Source of the DNA: Oscillospiraceae bacterium
Lineage (GTDB): Bacteria; Bacillota; Clostridia; Oscillospirales; Oscillospiraceae
DNA length: 64,000 nt
Reading direction: 5' to 3'
Assembly: GCA_015068455.1 (NCBI GenBank)
Contig: SVKO01000002.1
Span: 248,001-312,000, forward strand
Shown here: piece after piece, positions 55,808 through 64,000 of the stretch
Position numbering within the stretch: the first letter of the stretch is position 1
Layout: every line of letters begins with the position of its first letter
Notes under the pieces: generated by a model
Told to the model about the DNA's origin: nothing
Databases searched by the model: none
What the model saw: only the letters and a program-made list of their open reading frames with translations
Program-made: the position numbers and the translations under genes

Positions 55808-57988
55808 ATGGCAAATGGAGCTTCAAATCTTGTGATTGTCGAGTCGCCTTCCAAAGCGAAGACGATCGGAAAATATCTGGGGAGCGATTATATCGTCAAG
55901 GCGTGTATGGGCCATCTGCGGGATCTGCCCAAGAGCACCCTCGGCGTGGATATCGAGCACGACTTCGAGCCCCATTATATCCAGGTCAAGGGAAAAGAGT
56001 CCCTGGTGCACGAGCTCAAGGACGCGGCGAAGGACTGCGACACCGTCTACCTCGCCACCGACCCGGACCGCGAGGGAGAGGCCATCTCCTGGCATCTGCG
56101 CGAGCTTATGCAGCTGCCGGAGGAGAAGACCCGGCGCGTCACCTTCAACGAGATTACCCGGGGCGTGGTCACGCGCGCCATCCATGAGCCCAGGGCCATC
56201 GATATGGACCTGGTGGATGCGCAGCAGGCCCGCCGCATCCTGGACCGGATCGTAGGTTATCAGCTCAGCCCGCTGCTTTGGAAAAAGATCCGCAGAGGCC
56301 TGAGCGCCGGCCGCGTGCAGTCCGTGGCCACCCGCCTGGTGGTGGACAGGGAGCAGGAGATCCGCGACTTTGTGCCCCAGGAGTACTGGACTCTGGATGT
56401 TACCCTCCGGCGAATCGAAAAGGAGGGCAGCTTTGTCGCCCGCTATTACGGCGACAAGCGCAGACGCGAGCTGAAAAACGAAGCCGAAGTGGACGCGCTG
56501 ATTGCCGACGTCCAGGGCAAGCCTTTCACGGTGACCAACGTCAAGCGCGTGGTGAAGAAGAAAAATCCCGCGCCGCCGTTCATCACCTCCACCCTCCAGC
56601 AGGAGGCCTCCCGCAAGCTCAATATGACGCCCCGCCGCACCATGGCGGTGGCTCAGCAGCTCTATGAAGGCGTGGAGGTCAAGGGCGAGGGCCTGGTCGG
56701 TCTGATCACCTATATGCGTACCGACTCCCTGCGCCTTTCCGACGACGCCCTGTACGCGGCGAAGGATTTCATTCTGGGCCGTTACGGCAAGGAATACTAT
56801 AACGGCGCCCCCCGGCGCTTCAAGAGCCAGCGGCAGGCCCAGGATGCCCACGAGGCCATCCGCCCGTCCAACGTCCGTCTGGACCCCGAGTCGATCCGCG
56901 GCGATCTGACGCCGGAGCAGTACAAGCTCTATCGCCTCATCTGGGGCCGGTTCGTGGCCAGCCAGATGGCGCCCGCGGAGTACGATGTGGTATCCATCGA
57001 TACCGAGTGCGCCGGTCACGTCTTCCGGGCCAGCCATCAGAGCCTGCGCTTCGCCGGCTTCACCGCGGTCTACGAGGAAGGCCGCGACGATGAGCAGGAC
57101 GCGAAGCAGTCGCCTCTGCCGGATCTGGCAGAGGGGGAGCAGCTGAACCCGACCAAGATCGAGAAGGAGCAGCATTTCACCCAGCCGCCCGCGCGTTATA
57201 CCGAGGCCACCCTGGTCAAGGCCATGGAGGAGAAGGGCGTCGGCCGCCCCTCCACCTATGCCACCATCGTCTCCACGATCCAGGACCGGGAGTATGTCGT
57301 CAAGCAGGATAAGCGCCTGGCGCCCACGCCCCTGGGCGAGATCGTCAACGGCCTCATGGTCGAGCGCTTCAACGACGTGGTGGATGTGGATTTCACCGCC
57401 AACATGGAAGCTCAGCTCGACCAGGTGGAGGAGGGAAAGATTCCCTGGCGCCGGGTGCTCGAGGAATTCTACGGCGTATTCCACAAGGAACTGGAGGACG
57501 CCGAGGAGGCCCTCAAGGATACCCGCATCAAGGTGCCCGACGAGGTCAGCGACGAGATCTGCGAGGTATGCGGCCGCAATATGGTGGTCAAGGTGGGCCG
57601 GTTCGGCAAGTTCCTGGCCTGCCCCGGCTACCCCGAGTGCAAAAACACGAAGCCCATTGTCGAGCGGATGCCCGGACGCTGCCCCAAGTGCGGCTCCGGC
57701 CTGCTCAAGCGCAAGTCCAAGCGCGGCTATGCTTACTACAGCTGCGAAAAAGGCGCCCAGTGCGGCTTTATGAGCTGGGATGTGCCCACGGCGGAGGATT
57801 GCCCCCACTGCGGCCAGACCATGTTTAAAAAATCCGGCAGAGGCCGCATGAAGCCCTTCTGCATCAACGAAAACTGCGAGGCCTTCGTCCCGGAGGACAA
57901 ACGCGGCTATACGCGCAGGAGCGCGCAGAGCAAGCAGGCGGAGGAGAAGCCCGCCAAGGGTACGCGGCGTACCAAGGGGAAGGCATGA
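55808..57988 (+). CDS. topA: DNA topoisomerase I
   Basis: This 726-residue type IA topoisomerase relaxes negative supercoils. The Toprim domain is at the N-terminus (VIVESPSKAKTIGKYLG, DPDREGEAISWHL). The catalytic Tyr is Tyr302 in ITYMRTDSLRLS. Three C-terminal zinc ribbons are present (CEVCG...CPGYPEC, CPKCG...CEKGAQC, CPHCG...CINENC), then a basic tail. CCGGAGG precedes ATG 55808. Its TGA overlaps the trmFO start. Confidence 0.98.
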   Translation: MANGASNLVIVESPSKAKTIGKYLGSDYIVKACMGHLRDLPKSTLGVDIEHDFEPHYIQVKGKESLVHELKDAAKDCDTVYLATDPDREGEAISWHLRELMQLPEEKTRRVTFNEITRGVVTRAIHEPRAIDMDLVDAQQARRILDRIVGYQLSPLLWKKIRRGLSAGRVQSVATRLVVDREQEIRDFVPQEYWTLDVTLRRIEKEGSFVARYYGDKRRRELKNEAEVDALIADVQGKPFTVTNVKRVVKKKNPAPPFITSTLQQEASRKLNMTPRRTMAVAQQLYEGVEVKGEGLVGLITYMRTDSLRLSDDALYAAKDFILGRYGKEYYNGAPRRFKSQRQAQDAHEAIRPSNVRLDPESIRGDLTPEQYKLYRLIWGRFVASQMAPAEYDVVSIDTECAGHVFRASHQSLRFAGFTAVYEEGRDDEQDAKQSPLPDLAEGEQLNPTKIEKEQHFTQPPARYTEATLVKAMEEKGVGRPSTYATIVSTIQDREYVVKQDKRLAPTPLGEIVNGLMVERFNDVVDVDFTANMEAQLDQVEEGKIPWRRVLEEFYGVFHKELEDAEEALKDTRIKVPDEVSDEICEVCGRNMVVKVGRFGKFLACPGYPECKNTKPIVERMPGRCPKCGSGLLKRKSKRGYAYYSCEKGAQCGFMSWDVPTAEDCPHCGQTMFKKSGRGRMKPFCINENCEAFVPEDKRGYTRRSAQSKQAEEKPAKGTRRTKGKA

Positions 57989-59310
57989 TCCCGGTCAAGG
58001 TGATCGGCGCGGGCCTGGCCGGCTGCGAGGCGGCCTGGCAGCTCGCGCAGCGGGGCGTAAAGGTCGAGCTTTTTGAGATGAAGCCCGCCAAGATGAGCCC
58101 CGCCCACCACAGCGCGGACTTTGCCGAGCTGGTGTGCTCCAACTCCCTGCGGGGCGACCGGCTGGAAAACGCCGTGGGCCTTCTGAAGGAGGAGCTGCGC
58201 CGGGCGGGAAGTCTGATCCTGGCGTGCGCCGACGCCACCCGCGTGGAGGCAGGCGGCTGTCTGGCGGTGGATCGCGGCGGCTTTTCCGCCATGATCACGG
58301 AGAAAATCCGCAGCCATCCCAATATCACGGTCGTATCCGGAGAGGTCACCGAGATCCCGGAGCCGCCCTTCATCATCGCCACGGGCCCCCTGACCTCCGA
58401 CGCCCTGTCCGGGGCCATCGGGCGGTATTTCGGCGACGGCGTGTATCTGAGCTTTTTTGACGCCGCGGCGCCGCTGGTGACGGTGGAGTCCGTCGATATG
58501 GAAAAGGCATGGCTTGCCTCCCGGTATGACCGGGGCACCGCCGACTACATCAACTGCGGCATGAACGCGGCCGAGTACAGCGAATTTGTGCGCGAGCTTG
58601 CAGCGGCAGAGGAGGCGCCCGTGCACGGCTTTGAGGATAAGATGGTCTTCGAGGGCTGCATGCCCGTGGAGGTCATGGCCCGCCGCGGCCCCGATACCCT
58701 GCGCTACGGCCCCATGAAACCCGTGGGCCTGCGGGATCCGGCCACGGGGAAAGAGCCCTACGCAGTGGTGCAGCTCCGGCGCGACAATGCCGCCGGCAGC
58801 ATTTATAACATCGTCGGCTTTCAGACCCATCTGCGCTTTCCCGAGCAGAAGCGGGTATTCTCCATGATCCCCGCCCTGCACGACGCGGAGTTTGTGCGCT
58901 ACGGCGTCATGCACCGCAATACCTTCCTTCGCTCGCCGGGCCTGCTGGACCGGGTATATGCCGATCTCCGCAATCCCATGGCATGCTTTGCCGGGCAGCT
59001 CACGGGGGTGGAGGGCTATGTGGAATCCACCGCTTCCGGTCTTCTGGCTGCCCTCGGTCTGTATGACCGGCTGTGCGGCAGGGAGCCCCGGGACTTCACG
59101 AGGCAAACCGCCATCGGCGCCCTGGGCTATTATGTCAGTGATCCTTCGGTTGCGAATTTCCAGCCGATGAATATCAATTTCAGCATCATTTCCCCCCTGG
59201 GGTATAAAGTTCGCGGAAAGAAAGAGAAAAACCTTGCCATTGCGCAGCGTGCGCTGGATCAGCTTGCGCAGGTGCTGGCGGCAGGACTGGAAACAGGAGA
59301 AACATTATGA
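57985..59310 (+). CDS. trmFO: Methylenetetrahydrofolate-tRNA-(uracil-5-)-methyltransferase TrmFO
   Basis: TrmFO makes ribothymidine at U54 of the tRNA T-loop, using methylene-THF and FADH2. The 441-residue protein has the FAD motif VIGAGLAGCEAAW and the Cys-containing LVCSNSLRGDRLENAVG, and ends with FQPMNINFSIISPL. It overlaps topA and plsX by four bases each (ATGA). Its folate donor links it functionally to the fhs-fchA-folD genes at 61262-64000. Confidence 0.97.
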   Translation: MIPVKVIGAGLAGCEAAWQLAQRGVKVELFEMKPAKMSPAHHSADFAELVCSNSLRGDRLENAVGLLKEELRRAGSLILACADATRVEAGGCLAVDRGGFSAMITEKIRSHPNITVVSGEVTEIPEPPFIIATGPLTSDALSGAIGRYFGDGVYLSFFDAAAPLVTVESVDMEKAWLASRYDRGTADYINCGMNAAEYSEFVRELAAAEEAPVHGFEDKMVFEGCMPVEVMARRGPDTLRYGPMKPVGLRDPATGKEPYAVVQLRRDNAAGSIYNIVGFQTHLRFPEQKRVFSMIPALHDAEFVRYGVMHRNTFLRSPGLLDRVYADLRNPMACFAGQLTGVEGYVESTASGLLAALGLYDRLCGREPRDFTRQTAIGALGYYVSDPSVANFQPMNINFSIISPLGYKVRGKKEKNLAIAQRALDQLAQVLAAGLETGETL

Positions 59311-60329
59311 GAATCATCATTGACGCAATGGGCGGCGACAACGCCCCCGATGAGATCGTCCACGGCGCCATCGAGGCCGCCCAGACCTACGGGGTGGATC
59401 TGACGCTGGTCGGCAGGGGAGACGAGATCCTGGAGGCCATGCGTGAATCCGGCATCGACACCCTGCCTGCGGGCGTAGAGATCCTGAATGCCGACGACGT
59501 GGTGGATATGCACGACGAAGCAACCGACGTGCTGCATATGCACCGGGATTCGTCCATGGTCAAGGGCCTCAAGCTCCTGTCTGACGGCGGCGGCGATGCA
59601 TTTATCTCCGCCGGCTCCACCGGCGCGCTCCTGACGGCGGCGACGCTTCTGGTGCGCCGCATCCGCGGCATCCGCCGGGCGGCCTTCGGGCCCACCGTGC
59701 CCACCAAGACCGGCCAGTGCATCATCATCGACAGCGGCGCCAATGCCGAATGCACGCCGGAATTCCTGCTGCAATTCGGCTGCATGGGCTCGTTATGCGC
59801 CAAGAAAACCCTGGGCGTGGAAAATCCGCGGGTGGGCCTTTTGAATATCGGCGCGGAGGACACCAAGGGCACCGCCATGCACAAGGAGGCCTATGCCCTG
59901 CTGAAAAAGGCCTCCGACGACGGCCTGATCCAGTTCATCGGCAATGTGGAGGCCAGGGATGTTCCCATGGGCGCCGCGGATGTGGTGGTGTGCGACGGCT
60001 TCAGCGGCAATGTGCTTTTAAAGGGCATCGAGGGCACGGCCATGTTCATGGGCTCCGAGCTCAAGAAGATGTTCTCCTCCGGCCTGGGCGGCAAGCTGGG
60101 CTACCTGTGCGTCCGCGGCGGCGTGCAGCGGTTCAAGAAGCTGCTGGACTACCGTGAGGTGGGCGGCACCATGCTGCTGGGCATCTCCCGGCCCATCATC
60201 AAGGCCCACGGCTCGTCCGACGCCCTGGCAATCCGCAGCGCCGTCCGCCAGGCCAAACAGGCGGTGGAGTCCGGCATCGTGGAGGAGATCACCGCCAATA
60301 TCCCGAGGATGAAAGCGGCAAAGGAGTAA
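59307..60329 (+). CDS. plsX: Phosphate acyltransferase PlsX
   Basis: PlsX converts acyl-ACP to acyl-phosphate, the first step of phospholipid synthesis with PlsY. The 340-residue protein has the motifs IDAMGGDNAPDEIV, FISAGSTGALLTAATL, LLNIGAEDTKGT and CDGFSGNVLLKGIEGTA. Translation is coupled to trmFO. In many Firmicutes plsX is followed by fabD-fabG-acpP before rnc; here rnc follows after 5 nt. Confidence 0.97.
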   Translation: MRIIIDAMGGDNAPDEIVHGAIEAAQTYGVDLTLVGRGDEILEAMRESGIDTLPAGVEILNADDVVDMHDEATDVLHMHRDSSMVKGLKLLSDGGGDAFISAGSTGALLTAATLLVRRIRGIRRAAFGPTVPTKTGQCIIIDSGANAECTPEFLLQFGCMGSLCAKKTLGVENPRVGLLNIGAEDTKGTAMHKEAYALLKKASDDGLIQFIGNVEARDVPMGAADVVVCDGFSGNVLLKGIEGTAMFMGSELKKMFSSGLGGKLGYLCVRGGVQRFKKLLDYREVGGTMLLGISRPIIKAHGSSDALAIRSAVRQAKQAVESGIVEEITANIPRMKAAKE

Positions 60330-60334
60330 AAACC

Positions 60335-61027
60335 ATGTATGATCAGCTGCAGAAGGCGCTGTGCTATCGGTTTCGCGACCCGGCTCTGCTGCGGGGGGCG
60401 CTGACCCACAGCTCCTATGCAAATGAAAATAAAAATCTGAAGCTCGAATGCAACGAGCGCCTGGAATTCCTGGGCGACTCGATCCTGGGCTTTGTGGTGG
60501 CGGACGCCCTCTACCGCCGGTTCCCCGACCGGCCGGAGGGGGAGATGACCCGGATGCGGGCCGACATGGTCTGCGAGGCGGCTCTGGCCCGGGCGGCCAA
60601 TGAGATCGGTCTGGGGCAGGAGCTGCTGCTGGGCCGCGGCGAGGACCAGGGGGGCGGAAGGACCCGCGCCTCCATCCTGGCCGACGCCATGGAATCGGTC
60701 ATCGCTGCGGCATACCTCGACGGAGGCCTTGACGCCGCCAAGGGCATCATTGCCCGGCTGATCCTGACCGAGATCCCCGACCGCCAGCTGCATAATGCAG
60801 ACTACAAAACAGCCCTGCAGGAGCTGGTTCAGCGCAGGCCGGGCCAGAATCTGTTCTACCGACTGGCGGGAGAGTCCGGCCCGGATCACGACAAGCGCTT
60901 CATCGTGGAGGTCCTGCTGAACGGTGAGCCCGTCGGAACCGGGGAGGGAAGCAGCAAAAAGCGCGCCGAGCAGGCCGCTGCCCACAGCGCCATGCTGGCC
61001 CTTTTTCCGAACGAAACGGCCAGATAA
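60335..61027 (+). CDS. rnc: Ribonuclease III
   Basis: RNase III cleaves double-stranded RNA in rRNA processing and mRNA turnover. The 230-residue protein has the signature ERLEFLGDSILG, catalytic acidic residues including EDQGGGRTRASILADAMES (split by residue), and a C-terminal dsRNA-binding domain (about 155-225, GSSKKRAEQAAAHSAM). AAGGAG at the end of plsX is its ribosome site. It is the last gene before a terminator. Confidence 0.97.
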   Translation: MYDQLQKALCYRFRDPALLRGALTHSSYANENKNLKLECNERLEFLGDSILGFVVADALYRRFPDRPEGEMTRMRADMVCEAALARAANEIGLGQELLLGRGEDQGGGRTRASILADAMESVIAAAYLDGGLDAAKGIIARLILTEIPDRQLHNADYKTALQELVQRRPGQNLFYRLAGESGPDHDKRFIVEVLLNGEPVGTGEGSSKKRAEQAAAHSAMLALFPNETAR

Positions 61028-61070
61028 AGCTTATATATCCATCCATTCATATCGAATAACCGCACAATTT

Positions 61071-61113
61071 GGAGCCGCGCCGGGGCAAAATCGGCGCGCT
61101 CCTTTTGTTTTTT
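61071..61113 (+). terminator. Terminator after rnc
   Basis: GGAG-C-CGCGCCG / CGGCGCG-CTCC with one bulge, followed by TTTTGTTTTTT. Confidence 0.88.
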
Positions 61114-61178
61114 CACGGTATTTGTCAAAATGCAATAAAAAGGCATCAAAATACTTGAATATTTATCCGTTTCTGCGA

Positions 61179-61208
61179 TTGACGAGGGCGGCACTTTTCG
61201 GCCATAAT
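61179..61208 (+). promoter_or_regulatory. Promoter of the fhs operon
   Basis: TTGACG (61179-61184), an 18-nt spacer and CATAAT (61203-61208). I see no riboswitch in the short leader. Confidence 0.65.
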
Positions 61209-61261
61209 AGGAGTATAAAAATACACGGTGCGGGAGCATCGGGGTCATGGGAGAGTAGTCT

Positions 61262-62935
61262 ATGGAATATCTGTCCGACATCGAAATTGCCCAGTCCACA
61301 CCAATGGAGCCCATCACCTCCATTGCCGAGCGCGCGGGGATCGCCCCCGCCTATCTGGAGCAGTACGGCTCCTACAAAGCAAAGGTAGACCCGAAGATCC
61401 TGAAAGATTCCAAGCGCGGCGACGGGAAGCTGATCCTCGTGACCGCCATCAACCCCACGCCCGCGGGCGAGGGCAAGACCACCACCACCATCGGTCTGGC
61501 CGACGGCCTGCGCCGTCTGGGAAAGAACGTGCTTGTTGCCCTGCGTGAGCCCTCCCTGGGCCCCGTGTTCGGCATCAAGGGCGGCGCCGCCGGCGGCGGA
61601 CGCGCTCAGGTGGTGCCCATGGAGGATATCAACCTCCATTTCACCGGCGATTTCCATGCCATCGGCGCTGCGAACAACCTGCTGGCCGCCATGGTGGATA
61701 ACCACATTTATCAGGGCAACCGCCTGAACATCGACCCGAGAAAGATCACCTGGCGCCGCTGCGTCGATATGAACGACCGCCAGCTCCGCTTTGTGGTGGA
61801 CGGCCTCGGCGGCAAGGTCAACGGCGTGCCCCGTGAGGACGGCTACGATATCACCGTCGCCTCCGAGATCATGGCCGTGCTCTGCCTGGCCTCCGACATC
61901 GTGGACCTCAAGGCCCGTCTGGCCCGCATCATCGTGGGCTATACCTATGACGACAAGCCCGTTACCGCCGGCGATATCAACGCCCAGGGCGCCATGGCGG
62001 CCCTGCTGCGCGACGCCCTCAAGCCCAATCTGGTGCAGACCCTGGAGCATACCCCCGCCTTTGTCCACGGCGGCCCCTTTGCCAACATTGCCCACGGCTG
62101 CAACAGCGTCACCGCCACCAAGATCGCCCGCCGTCTGTCCGACTACTGCGTGACGGAGGCCGGCTTCGGCGCGGACCTCGGCGCGGAAAAATTCCTGGAT
62201 ATCAAGTGCCGCATGGCGGGACTCAAGCCCGACTGCGTGGTGCTGGTTGCCACGGCCCGCGCCCTGAAGTACAACGGCGGCGTGCCCAAGGCCGAGACCG
62301 GTAAGGAGAACCTCCAGGCGCTGGAGCTGGGCCTGCCGAACCTTCTGAAGCATGTGGAGAACATCACGAAGGTTTACCGCCTGCCCTGCGTGGTTGCCAT
62401 CAACCGCTTCCCCCAGGACACCGAGGCCGAGCTCGCCCTCATCCGTGAGAAGTGCGAGACCCTGGGCGTCAACGTGGCCCTCAGCGAGGTTTGGGCCAAG
62501 GGCGGCGAGGGCGGCATCGAGCTGGCCGAGGAGGTCATCCGCCTGTGCGGCCAGCCCAACGACTTTACCTTTGCCTATGAGCTCGACAAGAGCATCGAAG
62601 AAAAAATCAACGATATCGTCACCAAGATCTACGGCGGCGACGGCGTCAGCTTCACCGCCCAGGCCCAGAAGCAGCTGAAGCAGCTCACGGACCTCGGCTT
62701 CGACAAGCTGCCCGTGTGCATGGCCAAGACCCAGTACTCCCTGTCCGACGACCCCGCCAAGCTGGGCGCCCCCAAGGGCTTCACCGTCACCGTGCGCAAC
62801 CTCAAGGTCAGCGCCGGCGCCGGCTTCCTGGTGGCCCTCACCGGCGAGATCATGACCATGCCCGGCCTGCCCAAGGTTCCCGCCGCCGAGCGCATCGACG
62901 TGGACGAGAACGGCGTCATCTCCGGTCTGTTCTGA
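61262..62935 (+). CDS. fhs: Formate-tetrahydrofolate ligase
   Basis: Fhs makes 10-formyl-THF from formate, THF and ATP, for purine synthesis or, in acetogens, the methyl branch of the Wood-Ljungdahl pathway. The 557-residue protein has the P-loop-like [18 protein letters not shown], the [20 protein letters not shown] motif (split by residue) and [20 protein letters not shown] lies 6 nt before ATG 61262. The fchA-like gene starts within its stop codon (TGATG). Confidence 0.98.
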   Translation: MEYLSDIEIAQSTPMEPITSIAERAGIAPAYLEQYGSYKAKVDPKILKDSKRGDGKLILVTAINPTPAGEGKTTTTIGLADGLRRLGKNVLVALREPSLGPVFGIKGGAAGGGRAQVVPMEDINLHFTGDFHAIGAANNLLAAMVDNHIYQGNRLNIDPRKITWRRCVDMNDRQLRFVVDGLGGKVNGVPREDGYDITVASEIMAVLCLASDIVDLKARLARIIVGYTYDDKPVTAGDINAQGAMAALLRDALKPNLVQTLEHTPAFVHGGPFANIAHGCNSVTATKIARRLSDYCVTEAGFGADLGAEKFLDIKCRMAGLKPDCVVLVATARALKYNGGVPKAETGKENLQALELGLPNLLKHVENITKVYRLPCVVAINRFPQDTEAELALIREKCETLGVNVALSEVWAKGGEGGIELAEEVIRLCGQPNDFTFAYELDKSIEEKINDIVTKIYGGDGVSFTAQAQKQLKQLTDLGFDKLPVCMAKTQYSLSDDPAKLGAPKGFTVTVRNLKVSAGAGFLVALTGEIMTMPGLPKVPAAERIDVDENGVISGLF

Positions 62936-63558
62936 TGATGAGCGATAAAAACTATCCGGCCCTTTCCTGCCGGGAATTTGCAGACGTATTAAGCTCCGCC
63001 GCCCCCACCCCGGGCGGCGGCGGCGCGGCGGCCCTGGCGGGCGCCCTCGGCACTGCCCTGGCCCACATGGTGGGCGCGCTCACCGTGGGGAAGAAGAAAT
63101 ACGCCGCCGTGGAGGATGAGCTTCGTGCCCTGATGGCGGAATGTGAGAGCCTGCAGGCAAGTCTTCTGGATCAGATCGACGCGGACGCCGCGTGCTTTGC
63201 GCCGCTGGCAGCGGCCTACGGCATTCCCAAGGACGATCCGAACCGGGCCGGGATCCTGGAAAAAGCCACCCTGGACGCCTGCTCCGCGCCGATCGAGATC
63301 ATGCGCCTGTGCGCACGGGCCATCGATCTGGCAGGGGTGTTCGCCGAAAAGGGCTCACGTCTGGCCCTGTCCGACGCCGGCTGCGCGGCGGTGCTGTGCA
63401 AGGCGGCCATCCAGGCGGCGAGCCTGAACGTGTTTATCAATACCGGCGCCCTGCGCGACCGTGAAAAGGCCCAGGCGCTGAACGAACAGGCGAACGCCTG
63501 TCTCGCCGCCTGTGACAAGGCGGATGAAATCTTCGCGCTTGTGCGCGAATCTCTGTGA
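62935..63558 (+). CDS. fchA: Cyclodeaminase/cyclohydrolase family protein (FchA-like)
   Basis: This ~207-residue member of the FTCD_C family (formiminotetrahydrofolate cyclodeaminase or methenyl-THF cyclohydrolase FchA) has the signature PTPGGGGAAALAGALGTALA followed by KKKYAAVEDEL and helical repeats. No glutamate formiminotransferase domain is fused. In this context, between fhs and folD, methenyl-THF cyclohydrolase activity is the best guess. Two adjacent ATGs (62935 and 62938) are in frame; the first overlaps the fhs stop. There is no clear ribosome site, so translation is probably coupled. Confidence 0.9.
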   Translation: MMSDKNYPALSCREFADVLSSAAPTPGGGGAAALAGALGTALAHMVGALTVGKKKYAAVEDELRALMAECESLQASLLDQIDADAACFAPLAAAYGIPKDDPNRAGILEKATLDACSAPIEIMRLCARAIDLAGVFAEKGSRLALSDAGCAAVLCKAAIQAASLNVFINTGALRDREKAQALNEQANACLAACDKADEIFALVRESL

Positions 63559-63565
63559 GGCTGCC

Positions 63566-64000
63566 ATGATTTTATACGGAAAACCCGTGGCCGAGGCCCT
63601 GTGCCAGGGCATTCGGGAGGATATTGAATCGCTTCCGGGCGTTGTGCCGACGCTTTGCATCGTGCGGCTGGGGGAGGACCCCTCGGATCTGGCCTATGAA
63701 CGCGGCATCTGCAAACGGGCGGATTCCGTGGGCGTTGCGGTGCAAAAGCGCCTGCTGCCCGCGGACTGTACCCGCGAAGCTCTGCTCGCGGCCATCGATC
63801 AGCTCAATCACGACGAGAGCGTCCACGGCGTGCTGCTGTTCCGGCCCCTGCCGAAGCATCTGCGGCCCTGCCAGGCGGAGATCTTCAACGCCCTGGCTCC
63901 TGCCAAGGATGTGGACGGCATGACCGACGGCTCCGCGGCCGGGATCTTCCTGGGCACCGGCGCCGGCTTTGCCCCCTGCACGCCCAGCGCCTGCATGCAG
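63566..64000 (+). CDS. folD: FolD-type methylene-THF dehydrogenase, N-terminal part, cyclohydrolase residues replaced
   Basis: The gene runs off the window end after 145 codons. FolD normally oxidises methylene-THF to methenyl-THF and hydrolyses this to 10-formyl-THF. Family motifs CIVRLGEDPSDLAYERG, VHGVLLFRPLP, AKDVDGMTD and PCTP are clear. Aligned without gaps to E. coli FolD, the catalytic Lys of Y-x3-K is Ile48 (Tyr44 kept; Lys50 matches the second Lys), and the Gln of VQLPLP is Phe92. The conserved Asp of KDVDG is kept. These changes should remove cyclohydrolase activity while NADP-linked dehydrogenase activity could remain. GAGG precedes ATG 63566. Confidence 0.88.
   Translation, partial: MILYGKPVAEALCQGIREDIESLPGVVPTLCIVRLGEDPSDLAYERGICKRADSVGVAVQKRLLPADCTREALLAAIDQLNHDESVHGVLLFRPLPKHLRPCQAEIFNALAPAKDVDGMTDGSAAGIFLGTGAGFAPCTPSACMQ

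Overview
The window is a GC-rich stretch of a spore-forming member of the Firmicutes (class Clostridia). The GC-rich codon use and the gene set suggest an Oscillospiraceae-like gut anaerobe, which is an inference. Spore formation is shown by spoIVA (551-2026) and the germination protease gpr (17520-18326). Gram-positive envelope features include an ECF transporter module, UppP, a class A PBP and two S-layer-homology proteins. One-carbon metabolism ends the window (fhs, fchA-like, folD).

Layout. 1-6000: the 3' end of a UDP-GlcNAc 2-epimerase gene, spoIVA, then eno and a ClpE-like ATPase on the minus strand. 6074-14287 (minus): a class A PBP, a methyltransferase, ecfA1-ecfA2-ecfT, truA and a DUF5711 protein, tightly packed and probably one long operon. 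14582-18326: a DUF1292 protein, a 6S-like structured RNA, a membrane-anchored parvulin foldase, rpsT and gpr. 18601-19839: a tRNA-Leu(GAG) with a strong promoter, a 161-bp tandem repeat array, and a MarR regulator with a palindromic operator. 20006-32057: two very large secreted CotH-kinase/SLH proteins (2515 and 1456 residues), one of which also carries an esterase domain. 32355-34002: mutY and an AT-rich membrane protein with a PH-like domain.

34047-40388 (minus): a sugar-responsive operon of response regulator, histidine kinase, sugar-binding lipoprotein, FGGY kinase and AraD, with no permease. It looks like a three-component sensor coupled to pentose catabolism. 40602-43320: two small membrane proteins, then larB-larC. 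43403-46099: rarD (minus), tepA and uppP. 46110-51607: ftsK/spoIIIE, an ECF S-component, secD and secF. 51727-61027: ktrB, ktrA, an rRNA methyltransferase, dprA, topA, trmFO, plsX and rnc, mostly with 4-nt overlaps or short gaps. 61262-64000: fhs, fchA-like and a folD truncated by the window end.

The points most worth a second look are these. The FolD variant lacks the catalytic Lys and Gln needed for cyclohydrolase activity and sits next to a stand-alone FchA-type cyclohydrolase. The paired CotH/SLH surface proteins share an identical 86-bp stretch. The class A PBP carries a split zinc knuckle around an acidic linker. The sugar-sensing operon has no transporter. A 161-bp repeat array follows tRNA-Leu.
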